Assembly: GCA_031285625.1 (NCBI GenBank)
Contig: JAITVV010000025.1
Span: 32,005 to 96,004, forward strand
Direction: 5' to 3'
DNA: 64,000 nt
DNA from: Prevotella sp.
Lineage (GTDB): Bacteria > Bacteroidota > Bacteroidia > Bacteroidales > Dysgonomonadaceae
Each line of letters opens with the position of its first letter. Positions within the stretch are counted from its first letter, which is position 1. The notes under the pieces were generated by a model. It was not told where the DNA came from. It saw nothing but the letters and a program-made list of their open reading frames with translations, and ran no database searches. This document shows, piece by piece, positions 1-8,569 of this stretch. Position numbers and translations under genes: made by a program.

Positions 1-1
1 G

Positions 2-916
2 CAATTACTAACAACAGTTGATGAAGCTAAAAGTATTCTTGATACAGAGAATGATGCCGAACTAAGGGAGATTGCAAAAGAAGAGCTTGATCTGGCCGTT
101 AATCGTATTCCAGGTTTGGAAGAGGAGATTAAGTTATTATTGATCCCTTCCGATCCTGAAGATAGTAAAAATGCCATAGTTGAAATCAGAGGAGGTACAG
201 GCGGTGATGAAGCTGCTATTTTTGCTGGAGACCTTTATCGTATGTATCTGAAATACTGTGAGTTTAAAGGTTGGAAAACAGAGCTTACCAGTCTCACGGA
301 AGGTTCTTCCGGAGGATTTAAGGAAGTCATCTTTACAGTCACTGGCGAAGGTGTTTACGGCATATTGAAGTATGAATCCGGTGTACACCGTGTTCAGCGT
401 GTACCGGCAACAGAGACTCAGGGACGTGTACATACTTCGGCTGCAACTGTTGCCGTTCTCCCAGAAGCGGAAGAAGTAGATGTGGATATAAATCCTGCGG
501 ATATTGAGATGCAAACCGCCAGGTCGAGTGGAGCAGGAGGTCAGAATGTAAATAAGGTAGAAACAAAAGTGCAACTTACACATAAGCCATCAGGCCTGGT
601 GGTGGTCTGCCAACAGTCACGTTCACAGTTAGCTAATAGAGAATTGGCAATGCAGATGCTAAGATCTAAATTATATGATATCGAATTATCTAAATATCAA
701 AACGAAATAGCTTCGAAGCGTAAAACAATGGTTTCTACAGGCGACCGTTCGGCTAAGATCAGAACATATAACTATCCTCAAGGGCGGGTGACAGATCATC
801 GTATCAACCTGACTCTTTATAATTTGTCAGCTATTATGGATGGTGAAATACAGCCAATCTTAGATCAGTTAATAATTGCAGAAAATGCAGAAAGGCTGAA
901 AGAAAGCGAAATGTAA
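2..916 (+). CDS. prfA: Peptide chain release factor 1 (5'-truncated by window edge)
   Basis: Class I release factor that reads UAA/UAG in the ribosomal A site and triggers hydrolysis of peptidyl-tRNA. The frame is open from base 2, so about 305 residues are present and roughly the first 60 of the usual ~360-370 lie off the window. The RF1 stop-codon recognition tripeptide Pro-Ala-Thr is at 404-412, and the catalytic GGQ loop is at 536-544 inside the family signature [10 protein letters not shown]. The C-terminal block [21 protein letters not shown] is typical. The Pro-Ala-Thr motif, rather than Ser-Pro-Phe, separates it from RF2. pyrF follows 51 nt downstream on the same strand. No terminator is seen between them, so co-transcription is likely. 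Confidence 0.97.
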   Translation, partial: QLLTTVDEAKSILDTENDAELREIAKEELDLAVNRIPGLEEEIKLLLIPSDPEDSKNAIVEIRGGTGGDEAAIFAGDLYRMYLKYCEFKGWKTELTSLTEGSSGGFKEVIFTVTGEGVYGILKYESGVHRVQRVPATETQGRVHTSAATVAVLPEAEEVDVDINPADIEMQTARSSGAGGQNVNKVETKVQLTHKPSGLVVVCQQSRSQLANRELAMQMLRSKLYDIELSKYQNEIASKRKTMVSTGDRSAKIRTYNYPQGRVTDHRINLTLYNLSAIMDGEIQPILDQLIIAENAERLKESEM

Positions 917-967
917 TACAAAGTAATGGGTTAGAAAGTCGTAAGCTAGCTTTAAACTTAAAAAAAT

Positions 968-1795
968 ATGACAAAGCAAGAATTATTTGAAAATATAAAA
1001 AGAAAGAAATCTTTTTTGTGTGTAGGATTGGATACCGATATAAATAAGATTCCATCTTTTTTGTTAGAGGAGGAAGATGACCCAATCTATGCCTTTAATA
1101 CAGCTATTGTTGATGCTACTGCGAAATATTGTGTAGCATATAAGCCTAATACTGCTTTTTACGAAAGTCAGGGAGTTGAAGGAGTTAAAGCTTTGGAAAA
1201 GACAATAGAATATATCCGTCTCAGATATCCTGATCAGTTTATTATATTAGATGCCAAACGCGGAGATATTGGCAATACATCTGAGATGTATGCTGTTTCT
1301 GCCTTTGAGCATATGAAGGCTAGTGCTGTAACTGTTGCCCCGTATATGGGTGAAGATAGTGTAAAACCTTTCCTTAAGTATCCTAAAAAATGGATTATTC
1401 TTTTGGCTCTTACCTCTAATAAAGGTTCCCTGGATTTTCAATTAGTGGAGGATAAAAATGGAGAGCGATTATTTGAAAAAGTACTGAAAAAATCACAGGA
1501 GTGGGCTACAGATGAACAAATGATGTATGTTGTAGGCGCTACCAGGGGAGAGATGTTCGCTGATATTCGTAAATATGCTCCCGATCATTTCTTGCTTGTT
1601 CCGGGTGTTGGTGCTCAGGGAGGTAGTTTAGAAGAAGTGGTCAAGTATGGAATGAACTCTGAGTGCGGCTTATTAGTGAACTCTTCACGTGGTATCATCT
1701 ATGCAGATAATACTGTTAATTTTGCTTTTGCTGCTACTACAGAGGCTAAAAAATTGCAACAGGAGATGGCTGGTTATCTGGAAAAAATAATGTAG
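968..1795 (+). CDS. pyrF: Orotidine 5'-phosphate decarboxylase
   Basis: Decarboxylates OMP to UMP, the last step of de novo pyrimidine synthesis. At 275 residues it matches the longer PyrF subfamily 2 common in Bacteroidota rather than the ~230-residue E. coli type. The active-site motif [11 protein letters not shown] contains the catalytic Lys97 and Asp100. The phosphate-binding C-terminal part has VPGVGAQGG and the LLVNSSRGI segment. The start at 968 gives the expected N-terminus [10 protein letters not shown]. The gene lies directly after prfA, an arrangement common in Bacteroidales. I see no convincing terminator after it. Confidence 0.96.
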   Translation: MTKQELFENIKRKKSFLCVGLDTDINKIPSFLLEEEDDPIYAFNTAIVDATAKYCVAYKPNTAFYESQGVEGVKALEKTIEYIRLRYPDQFIILDAKRGDIGNTSEMYAVSAFEHMKASAVTVAPYMGEDSVKPFLKYPKKWIILLALTSNKGSLDFQLVEDKNGERLFEKVLKKSQEWATDEQMMYVVGATRGEMFADIRKYAPDHFLLVPGVGAQGGSLEEVVKYGMNSECGLLVNSSRGIIYADNTVNFAFAATTEAKKLQQEMAGYLEKIM

Positions 1796-1920
1796 TTATT
1801 CTATTGCCATTTTTTGTGATGAATATAAGGTGAAATATTTCCTTATAAAAAGAGGAAAAATAAACTTTTTATTGTAAACTTGTGTTTAAACTAAATACGA
1901 ACTTCTTAAACAAAACAAAA

Positions 1921-2259
1921 ATGGGAAAATTTGAAATTACAAAAAGAAAAAACGGAGAATTTCAGTTTAATCTAAAAGCAGGCAACGGACAGGTAATCCT
2001 TGGCAGCGAGGGATATACAAAGAAAGAAAACTGTAAAAACGGTATTGAATCAGTAAAGAAAAACAGCCAGGTAGATGAGCGGTTTGAAAAATTAGAAGCT
2101 AAGAATGGGAAACCATATTTTAATCTAAAAGCTACTAACGGACAAATTATCGGAACAAGTGAAATGTATGAAAGTGTAGCTAGCAGAGACAATGGTATTG
2201 CTTCTGTGAAAAAGAATGCGCCTGATGCTGAGATTGTTGATTTGACAGCGGAGAAATAA
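1921..2259 (+). CDS. YegP-family (DUF1508) small protein, two tandem repeats
   Basis: A 112-residue protein made of two DUF1508 units in tandem. Unit 1 is residues ~1-50 (GKFEITKRKNGEFQFNLKAGNGQVI then NGIESVKKN). Unit 2 is ~55-105 (ERFEKLEAKNGKPYFNLKATNGQII then NGIASVKKNA). The family includes E. coli YegP, and its biochemical role is unknown. I chose the ATG at 1921 because the sequence upstream in frame (GTG at 1882) is not family-like, whereas MGKFEITK is the normal family start. The gene is monocistronic and followed by a hairpin terminator at 2276-2316. Confidence 0.9.
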   Translation: MGKFEITKRKNGEFQFNLKAGNGQVILGSEGYTKKENCKNGIESVKKNSQVDERFEKLEAKNGKPYFNLKATNGQIIGTSEMYESVASRDNGIASVKKNAPDAEIVDLTAEK

Positions 2260-2275
2260 ATTAAGATTAACAAAT

Positions 2276-2316
2276 AAAAAAGACGGAGACTTATACTTTA
2301 AGCCTCCGTTTTTTTA
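2276..2316 (+). terminator. Rho-independent terminator after the YegP-like gene
   Basis: Inverted repeat ACGGAGAC (2283-2290) with GCCTCCGT (2302-2309), one A/C mismatch, loop of 11 nt, followed by a run of seven Ts. An A-tract on the 5' side may let it work in both directions. Confidence 0.8.
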
Positions 2317-2339
2317 TGTATTTTGCTACAAATTTTAAT

Positions 2340-2792
2340 ATGAATAATATGAAACTAACAGGCGTAAGATTATTAGTGAAAGATTTTGACGAAAGCTTTA
2401 AATTTTATTCGGAAAAATTAGGTTTAAGAGTAGTATGGGGCAAATTAGGTGGAGAATATGCCAGTTTTGATTTTGGATCAGGTAATGATGGATTCTCCAT
2501 TTTCCCTTCAGATCTGATGGCCCATGCAATAGATAATGTTGATTTGCCAATGCCTACAGGTTGTAGGGAGAAAATAGCTATAATTGTAAGTGTAGATAGT
2601 GTAGATAAAAGCTATGAAGAGTTATTGGCTAAAGGTGTGGAATTTGTAAATAAACCTACCGATATGACTGGTTGGGGAATGCGCACTGTTCACTTAAGGG
2701 ATAATGAGGGAAACCTGATTGAATTATACTCAGAATTACCTATGGATAAATGGGATAAAGACCTTCTCGATGAAATGAAAGAATATGAATAA
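2340..2792 (+). CDS. VOC (glyoxalase/bleomycin-resistance fold) family protein
   Basis: Single-domain vicinal-oxygen-chelate protein of about 150 residues. It has the two beta-alpha-beta-beta-beta half-modules: N-terminal LTGVRLLVKDFDESFKFYSEKLGLRVVW, and C-terminal KSYEELLAKGVEFVNKPTDMTGWGMRTVHLRDNEGNLIELYSE. The final Glu in NLIELY is at the usual metal-ligand position. Family members include glyoxalases, dioxygenases and resistance proteins, and the substrate cannot be told from sequence. ATG 2340 or 2349 is preferred over an in-frame ATG at 2316, which lies inside the upstream terminator. It sits 11 nt before the NTF2-like gene, so the two probably form one transcription unit. Confidence 0.85.
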   Translation: MNNMKLTGVRLLVKDFDESFKFYSEKLGLRVVWGKLGGEYASFDFGSGNDGFSIFPSDLMAHAIDNVDLPMPTGCREKIAIIVSVDSVDKSYEELLAKGVEFVNKPTDMTGWGMRTVHLRDNEGNLIELYSELPMDKWDKDLLDEMKEYE

Positions 2793-2803
2793 ATCCGATA
2801 TAT

Positions 2804-3166
2804 ATGAAGCAGGAAATAGTTGAATGTGAGGAGAAACTATTACAGGCTTTTCGGGATTCCGATTTAGCTGTAATGGATCAACTTATTCACGATGATTTAA
2901 TATTTAATGGACCAACAGGTGAGTTGATAGATAAAGAAATGGATTTGTCAACTTATCGTTCAGGTAATATGATTGTGGACATAATGGAAGCTATTGACCG
3001 CGAGATACGTATCTTTGCCGATACGGCAACAGTATCCACAGTGATTTATCTGAAAGGTTCGTTTTTGAAAAATCCAATAGATGGAAAAGCCCGATTTTTT
3101 CGTACATGGAAGAATTTTTCCGGACAGTGGAAAGTTATCGGAGGTTCGAGTGTCCTTTTACAATAA
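2804..3166 (+). CDS. NTF2-like (SnoaL/DUF4440-type) protein
   Basis: A 120-residue cone-shaped NTF2-like domain. An N-terminal helix (EEKLLQAFRDSDLAVMDQLIHDDLIFNGPTGE) is followed by the antiparallel sheet pattern ending RFFRTWKNFSGQWKVIGGSSVLL. Such proteins are small-molecule isomerases, hydrolases or stress proteins of unknown substrate. It lies 11 nt downstream of the VOC gene and ends at a strong bidirectional terminator, so the two likely form a bicistronic unit. The fold call is moderately confident, but no function can be assigned. Confidence 0.75.
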   Translation: MKQEIVECEEKLLQAFRDSDLAVMDQLIHDDLIFNGPTGELIDKEMDLSTYRSGNMIVDIMEAIDREIRIFADTATVSTVIYLKGSFLKNPIDGKARFFRTWKNFSGQWKVIGGSSVLLQ

Positions 3167-3181
3167 TTTATTTCATACATA

Positions 3182-3219
3182 AAATAACCATGTAGTAATC
3201 TTAGTCTACATGGTTATTT
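3182..3219. terminator. Bidirectional terminator between convergent genes
   Basis: Perfect 14-bp inverted repeat AAATAACCATGTAG (3182-3195) / CTACATGGTTATTT (3206-3219), with a 10-nt loop and A/T flanks on both sides. It separates the NTF2-like gene (+) from amtB (-). Confidence 0.9.
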
Positions 3220-3246
3220 ATTGTGTTTAAATAGTATAGCCTTCTA

Positions 3247-4659
3247 TTACTCTTCTTCGCTGTAGGCTATTTCTCCATGTTGAGAAATATCTAGACCTAC
3301 GGCCTCATCTTCTCTGTTTACTCTCAGGCCAATCGTTTTGTTAACAATAAAGAATAGTATGAACGTCAAGACCGCACTATATACTATTGAAGCAGCTGTT
3401 GCTATCACTTGTATCCATAGTTGGTTCCAGTCTCCATATAATGCACCCTGTACACCATTGGCACCGGTAATGGCTTGCGTTGCAAACACACCTGTGAGTA
3501 TAGAACCGACAATTCCGCCGATACCATGTACTCCAAAAGCATCCAGGGAATCATCATATTTAAGTTTAGGTTTTACATAAGCTACCATAAAGAAGCATAT
3601 CAATGCTGAAATACCACCTATGGCGAGTGCTCCTAATACATCTGCAGTTCCGGCCGCAGGAGTAATGGCTACAAGTCCGGCAACTGCTCCGGTACAGAAC
3701 CCTACAATGGTAGGCCTTTTATACATGATCCATTCCATGGCCATCCATACAACGGCTGCTGCACAGGTAGCCAGATGAGTAACAAGAAATGCATTGGCAG
3801 CAAGTCCGTTAGCTGCAAGACCACTACCTGCATTGAATCCGAACCATCCCAGCCATAATAGTGCTGTTCCAATGAAAACAAATGGAATATTATGTGGTGT
3901 AAATGGATGTCCTATTGTTCTATATCCTTTACGGCGTCCTAGCATTATAGCCATTACAAGGGCTGATATACCTGCATTGATATGTACTACAGTTCCCCCG
4001 GCAAAGTCTATGGCACCCATTTCCATTAGCCAGCCTCCGCCCCACACCCAATGAGCCATAGGGTTGTAAACGACGATTGACCACAGAACGATAAAAACCA
4101 CATAACCCGAAAATTTGATTCTTTCAGCAAAAGCACCAATGATCAGCGCCGGAGTGATAACTGCAAACATACATTGAAATACTGCAAATAATATTTCAGG
4201 GATACCTACACCGTCCATATAGGTGTCGAGGGTTAAACTACTGAGAAATATTTTGTCAGAACCACCTATAATCGCGCCTATCGAACTATCCATATAGTTG
4301 GTTCCAAATACCCAACTGTATCCGAAGGCAACCCATATGATACTGATTACTCCCGTAATAAACAGACATTGCATAATGATACTTAAAATGTTTTTTTGCC
4401 GGACAAGACCTCCATAGAATAGAGCCAATCCGGGGACAGTCATTAGCATGACCAATATTGTTGCTACTATCATCCATGCTGTATTTCCCGAATTTAAAGT
4501 CGTAGCTTCTTCTATAATTGAAATCTTTTCTACCGGAACGACTGCTGTAGTTTTCAGTGTATCTGTAACTGATGTTAGTGAATCCTGTGCCCATGTAATT
4601 GTAGGTAAGGCCAGAACCAATAATAAGGCAGTGATATATTTGAATAATTTTTGTTTCAT
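3247..4659 (-). CDS. amtB: Ammonium transporter AmtB
   Basis: Inner-membrane ammonium channel of 470 residues with an N-terminal signal peptide (~25 residues ending ...TITWAQ), then about 11 membrane helices. The twin-histidine pore is visible: one His in the NPMAHWVWGGGWLMEMGAIDFAGG block and the other in GVHGIGGIVGSILTG. It is the last gene of the minus-strand unit porin-like (5821) > glnB (5063) > amtB. The P-II protein encoded just upstream is its expected cytoplasmic gate. Expression is probably nitrogen-regulated through the promoter at 5908-5939. Confidence 0.97.
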   Translation of the reverse strand: MKQKLFKYITALLLVLALPTITWAQDSLTSVTDTLKTTAVVPVEKISIIEEATTLNSGNTAWMIVATILVMLMTVPGLALFYGGLVRQKNILSIIMQCLFITGVISIIWVAFGYSWVFGTNYMDSSIGAIIGGSDKIFLSSLTLDTYMDGVGIPEILFAVFQCMFAVITPALIIGAFAERIKFSGYVVFIVLWSIVVYNPMAHWVWGGGWLMEMGAIDFAGGTVVHINAGISALVMAIMLGRRKGYRTIGHPFTPHNIPFVFIGTALLWLGWFGFNAGSGLAANGLAANAFLVTHLATCAAAVVWMAMEWIMYKRPTIVGFCTGAVAGLVAITPAAGTADVLGALAIGGISALICFFMVAYVKPKLKYDDSLDAFGVHGIGGIVGSILTGVFATQAITGANGVQGALYGDWNQLWIQVIATAASIVYSAVLTFILFFIVNKTIGLRVNREDEAVGLDISQHGEIAYSEEE

Positions 4660-4697
4660 ATTTTTACTTTTTTACCTAAACCTTTATAACCTGATCT

Positions 4698-5063
4698 TTA
4701 TTTACTCTCTTCTTCTTCGTCTTTATCATACAAAGCCTCATCTCCATGGTCTCCTGTGCGTATGCGGATCGACTGCTCGATTGCCGAAACAAAGATTCTG
4801 CCGTCCCCACTTTCTCCTGTGAAAGCTGATTCCAGAATGGCTTTTATCGATTTTTCAACATTTATATTTCTTACGACAAAAGCAATATAGATACGTTCAA
4901 TTGTATTTACATCATAAGATATACCTCTGAATATAAGCCCCTGCCGGGCTGTTCCCTGTCCGTTTACTTCCCACCAGGATAAGAAGTCGATATCGGCTTC
5001 GTGCAAGGCGCGGCGCACTTCATTGAATTTAGATTTGCGAACAATAGCTTCGATTTTTTTCAT
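4698..5063 (-). CDS. glnB: P-II nitrogen regulatory protein
   Basis: A 121-residue P-II signal protein that senses 2-oxoglutarate/ATP/ADP and plugs AmtB when nitrogen is sufficient. The N-terminus MKKIEAIVRKSKFNEVRRAL, the T-loop (residues ~37-55) with a Tyr in RGISYDV, the B-loop TGESGDGRIFV and the C-terminal IRIRTGDHGDEAL are all present. The T-loop is unusual: the first conserved Tyr is Phe (LIFRG), and the region after the second Tyr is VNT rather than VDF. The tail is very acidic (DKDEEEESK). Linkage to amtB suggests a GlnK-type role. Whether it is uridylylated is unknown. Confidence 0.93.
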   Translation of the reverse strand: MKKIEAIVRKSKFNEVRRALHEADIDFLSWWEVNGQGTARQGLIFRGISYDVNTIERIYIAFVVRNINVEKSIKAILESAFTGESGDGRIFVSAIEQSIRIRTGDHGDEALYDKDEEEESK

Positions 5064-5086
5064 ACTAAAAAATTATTGAGTGAATT

Positions 5087-5821
5087 TTATTTAAATGATA
5101 TACCAAAGACGAAGTGAATATCTTCGAGATTAGGGTTGCATATTATGTTTCCAAATATTGGTAAGGAAAATGAGTCTGTAACTTTGATACTTTTGGATGC
5201 ATTGAGTGCAATAGATGTAAATTTGAATCCATCCGTACCATAAACAGCACTTTCCCATGGAGTGAATCCTGTAGATATGCCCATATCTACGCCGGAAACA
5301 GAGAAGGGATAGGCCAGTTCTATGAATGTAGAATAGGAATTCTTACCATTTTCTTTTTTGTTTCCTTTACCGAGTACGAACGTATTCCATGTTATGCTTA
5401 AAGGGAAAGTTTCGGGAAGGGTGTATCCTAATGTCGTTTCCAGATAATGTCCGTTATTTCCTTCAAGAGGATTGCTGAAATAACGTTCCTGGCCTTCTCC
5501 ATCCCACCAATAATCGGTCACAGCTAACTTAAATCCACTGTTATTATAAGCTGCTGTAAAATCAACCTCTTTCTTTCCTTCTTTACTGGTGAAGTCTGTA
5601 GAAGCCCATGCTCCTAAACTAAATCCACTTATGCTGGCGCTTAATGCCGGCTGAAAACTTGCTCCGGCATTTTTGTATCCACGCCATACATATGAACTAA
5701 CTAAATCGGCACCAAAATTGATATCAACAGATTGGGCATTTAAGAATGGTGCAAAAAGTAGACTTAAAAATGTGATAACCAGACAAACCTTTTTCCTTAA
5801 AGACGAAATTTTCATAATCAA
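5087..5821 (-). CDS. TorF/Gcw_chp-like putative outer-membrane porin
   Basis: A 244-residue protein with a signal peptide (cleavage near FLNAQS), then alternating amphipathic strands and a C-terminal phenylalanine-rich end (FVFGISFK), as in small beta-barrels. The start of the mature part (VDINFGADLVSSYVWRGYKNAGASFQPALSAS) matches the Gcw_chp/TorF putative porin family. It is the first gene of the glnB-amtB operon, which suggests an outer-membrane path for ammonium or small nitrogen compounds. That role is inference from context. A good -33/-7 promoter lies upstream at 5908-5939. Confidence 0.75.
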   Translation of the reverse strand: MIMKISSLRKKVCLVITFLSLLFAPFLNAQSVDINFGADLVSSYVWRGYKNAGASFQPALSASISGFSLGAWASTDFTSKEGKKEVDFTAAYNNSGFKLAVTDYWWDGEGQERYFSNPLEGNNGHYLETTLGYTLPETFPLSITWNTFVLGKGNKKENGKNSYSTFIELAYPFSVSGVDMGISTGFTPWESAVYGTDGFKFTSIALNASKSIKVTDSFSLPIFGNIICNPNLEDIHFVFGISFK

Positions 5822-5907
5822 AATATTTAAAGATGTTAAAATTATTCTTTAATTTTCTTTTTGACTAGAAAAATGGTATTGGAGTTTCTTTTTGATTTAT
5901 TTATGTA

Positions 5908-5939
5908 CAAAAGTATGTCAAATTATTTTATGTATCAAA
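5908..5939 (-). promoter_or_regulatory. Bacteroidota sigma-A promoter of porin-like/glnB/amtB operon
   Basis: Read on the minus strand: TTTG (5936-5939), 20-bp spacer, TACTTTTG (5908-5915). This matches the consensus TTTG-N19-21-TAnnTTTG. The start would be near 5900, giving a leader of about 80 nt. Confidence 0.75.
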
Positions 5940-6165
5940 ATAAAATTAATAAAATTTTAGAGAAAATTTTATTAATTATTATAAATAGCTTAAAATGAGT
6001 GTTTTTAGAGGTTCTCAATTATTGACTCTGCCTTCTTACAATGTTTTGGAATGTAGATAAAGGAAAGAGTGACCGGAGAAAGAAAACTAATTTTGTAGAA
6101 AAGTCGGAAGTGTGTCGATACTAATAGTTCAAATCACTGAATAATAATGTCTTCTTAAAAATAGC

Positions 6166-6173
6166 TACCTTTG
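6166..6173 (+). promoter_or_regulatory. -7 element TACCTTTG immediately before a start codon
   Basis: Perfect TAnnTTTG only 4 nt before the ATG at 6178. If it is used, the transcript would start at or within a few nt of the start codon and be leaderless. No clear -33 TTTG is seen. Confidence 0.5.
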
Positions 6174-6177
6174 TATT

Positions 6178-7860
6178 ATGAAAGTAATTTTGACAACTCT
6201 GAACGCTAAATATATACATACTTCACTGGCATTACGCTGGTTGTATGTTGCTAATAAAGATCAATTTGATATCTCATTTAAAGAATATGTAATAAAGGAA
6301 GATATACTTACTGTTGCAGACGAATTATTGCAATTAAAGCCCGATGTTATTGGTATCAGTGTATATATATGGAATGTAGAGAGATCAAAACGCTTGGTTG
6401 ATTTACTTCGAGAGAAAAGCCCGCAGACCACTATCATTTTGGGAGGCCCTGAAGTTACCTATGAGCCAGATTTCTTCCTTACAAACTGGAATGTAGATTA
6501 TGTGATCAGTGGAGAGGGGGAGTTTGTATTGGGAGAACTGCTATCCGCTTTAGAGAATAATAATAGATTGGACATCGATGGAGTTTCTACTAAAGATCAT
6601 ATTAGCAGGGTTGTAGTTAAAGCAGATTTGGAAAGACTTACAACTTTATCATCACCTTATCAATTGGATGAAGATAGAGAGCATATGAAGAATAGACTTA
6701 TCTATTTTGAAACATCAAGAGGATGCCCCTATCAGTGTCAGTATTGTCTCTCTTCGCTCGAAAAAGGAGTGCGTTACTTTCCTCAGCAATATATTTTTGA
6801 TAACCTGTTATACTTTACACAAAGTAGCGCTAAACAGATAAAGTTTCTTGATCGCACTTTTAATCTGAACAGAGCGCATACTAAATCTGTATTTGATTTC
6901 CTGATTGACAACTATCGTCCAGGTCTTAGCTGTCAATTTGAAATATATGCAGACTTACTGACAGATGATTCGATTAACTATTTGAACGAGCGGTTACCCA
7001 AAAACTACTTCCGGTTTGAAATTGGCATCCAGTCTACTTATGAACCAACGAATATTGCTGTAAACCGCAAGCAGGATTTTGAGCTCTTGTCAGGTAATAT
7101 TCAAAAACTGATGGATGGAGGTAAGATAGACTTGCATCTCGATCTGATTGCAGGTTTACCTTACGAAACTCTTGACAGGTTCAGAAAATCTTTCAACGAT
7201 GTATTTAAGCTGAAAGCGAAGGAACTCCAGCTTGGCTTCCTAAAGATGCTAAGAGGAACTGCATTAAGGCGTAATGCAGGAAAATTCGGATATCGGTATA
7301 ATCAGCAAGCTCCTTACGAGATAGAGTCTAATAATGATATATCGTCCGGAGAATTGGAACAGATACATGATGCGGAACATGCCTTGGAGAAATATTGGAA
7401 TAGCGGCAAGTTTAAACGAACAATGAATATACTTGTTGAAACTTACTATAAAGATAAATACTTTGAACTATTTGATGAAATAGGGCAGTATTATAATCAA
7501 CAAAATTATCCCCATCATGGCTACAGACTAGAAGATATTTTTATGTATCTGAATAATTTCTTAGTATCTAAAGATATCGACCTATTCGATGAATTAAGAA
7601 CAGACTATTATCTCAATTTCAAAATACGTCCTCACGGTTTTTGGGATAACAAGATAGAAAAGAAAGAGAGAAAGCAATTGTTGTATCAGATAGGTAATGA
7701 TAAACCTTTTCTTAAGAAATATGGACTAAATAGGAGGATTATAGAAAAGCAGGCTGCTATTGATCCTGTTTCAGATAATGAGTATCTATTGACTATTTTT
7801 CTACAGGATGACAATACTGTCGATCATTTGTTTATACCTTATATTTTCACTGAAAAATAA
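6178..7860 (+). CDS. B12-binding radical SAM protein (DUF4080 type)
   Basis: A 560-residue protein. Residues ~1-140 form a cobalamin-binding-like Rossmann domain (MKVILTTLNAKYIHTSLALRWLY; ISVYIWN; ILGGPEVTY). The radical SAM core starts at ~180 with the [4Fe-4S] motif in TSRGCPYQCQYCLSS (CxxxCxxC). The C-terminal region resembles DUF4080. Proteins of this architecture do methylation or rearrangement chemistry, mostly on unknown substrates. The gene is monocistronic, with its own promoter just before the ATG, and runs convergently to the next gene with only 7 nt between the ends. Confidence 0.88.
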   Translation: MKVILTTLNAKYIHTSLALRWLYVANKDQFDISFKEYVIKEDILTVADELLQLKPDVIGISVYIWNVERSKRLVDLLREKSPQTTIILGGPEVTYEPDFFLTNWNVDYVISGEGEFVLGELLSALENNNRLDIDGVSTKDHISRVVVKADLERLTTLSSPYQLDEDREHMKNRLIYFETSRGCPYQCQYCLSSLEKGVRYFPQQYIFDNLLYFTQSSAKQIKFLDRTFNLNRAHTKSVFDFLIDNYRPGLSCQFEIYADLLTDDSINYLNERLPKNYFRFEIGIQSTYEPTNIAVNRKQDFELLSGNIQKLMDGGKIDLHLDLIAGLPYETLDRFRKSFNDVFKLKAKELQLGFLKMLRGTALRRNAGKFGYRYNQQAPYEIESNNDISSGELEQIHDAEHALEKYWNSGKFKRTMNILVETYYKDKYFELFDEIGQYYNQQNYPHHGYRLEDIFMYLNNFLVSKDIDLFDELRTDYYLNFKIRPHGFWDNKIEKKERKQLLYQIGNDKPFLKKYGLNRRIIEKQAAIDPVSDNEYLLTIFLQDDNTVDHLFIPYIFTEK

Positions 7861-7867
7861 TATTAGG

Positions 7868-8551
7868 TTATTCTTTTTCATATTTTGTTACTCTCAATTT
7901 CAGTGGTTCCCGGAAATCATCTAAAATTTCGATTTTAAAACCGTTCCACTCTTTTGTGCCATTGTTTTCTATAATTCCTCTGTTGTTAACATATTCAAAT
8001 TCAATGGTTCCTTTGTCTTTTCCATCGGATACCCTAAACATGTGCCTTATGTCATAGCCTGTGTAGTTATGGTCAGGACTAATTAAATTTTCACTACTGC
8101 CGAATTCATAAGTAATCACAAAATCTTCGATAATAATGCTGTCTTCAATCTTTAGGTCAGTGACAAATTCGTCTCCGTATTTTAATGTGTTGATGAGTAA
8201 ATCTACTCCGTTGTCACGGATATCAAGGTCGAAGAGATATTTTCCGATCGCTTTTGGATAATTGTTACGGAGCTGGTCGTCGTTCTCTTCATAATAGCCG
8301 AGGAATGTTGTATACTCTTTTGCCTGATCTATAACTTTCATCTCCAACTGTAAAGAAAGATTCCGTCCATCCCAAGGTTCGGAGCGGATAAACAGATTGA
8401 CCGGATCTATTGTTATGTCATCAATCCTGACGGATGGATTGTTGTTATATCCTTGTTGTAACGGTATTCTCATATTAGTTTGTGCAGTAATACCCCCTTG
8501 CGATATAGTAGACATAAATAATAGGGATGTGATATAAATTATGATTTTCAT
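7868..8551 (-). CDS. Secreted protein of unknown function
   Basis: A 227-residue protein with an N-terminal signal peptide (hydrophobic MKIIIYITSLLFMSTIS..., likely cleaved around ITAQT) and no lipobox Cys. The mature part is beta-rich with repeated charged turns (DITIDPVNLFIRSEPWDGRNLSLQLEMKVID). I do not recognise the family. It lies 18 nt after the RsmI-like gene on the same strand, so it is probably the last gene of a three-gene unit 10785 > 9274 > 8551. Confidence 0.7.
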   Translation of the reverse strand: MKIIIYITSLLFMSTISQGGITAQTNMRIPLQQGYNNNPSVRIDDITIDPVNLFIRSEPWDGRNLSLQLEMKVIDQAKEYTTFLGYYEENDDQLRNNYPKAIGKYLFDLDIRDNGVDLLINTLKYGDEFVTDLKIEDSIIIEDFVITYEFGSSENLISPDHNYTGYDIRHMFRVSDGKDKGTIEFEYVNNRGIIENNGTKEWNGFKIEILDDFREPLKLRVTKYEKE

Positions 8552-8569
8552 TATTCTGAATATATGTTG

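Larger units (their letters stand above)
5822..6177. other. Divergent AT-rich intergenic region
   Basis: 356 bp between the nitrogen operon (-) and the radical SAM gene (+). It holds the minus-strand promoter at 5908-5939 and a plus-strand -7 element at 6166-6173. I see no ORF or RNA gene in the rest. Confidence 0.6.
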
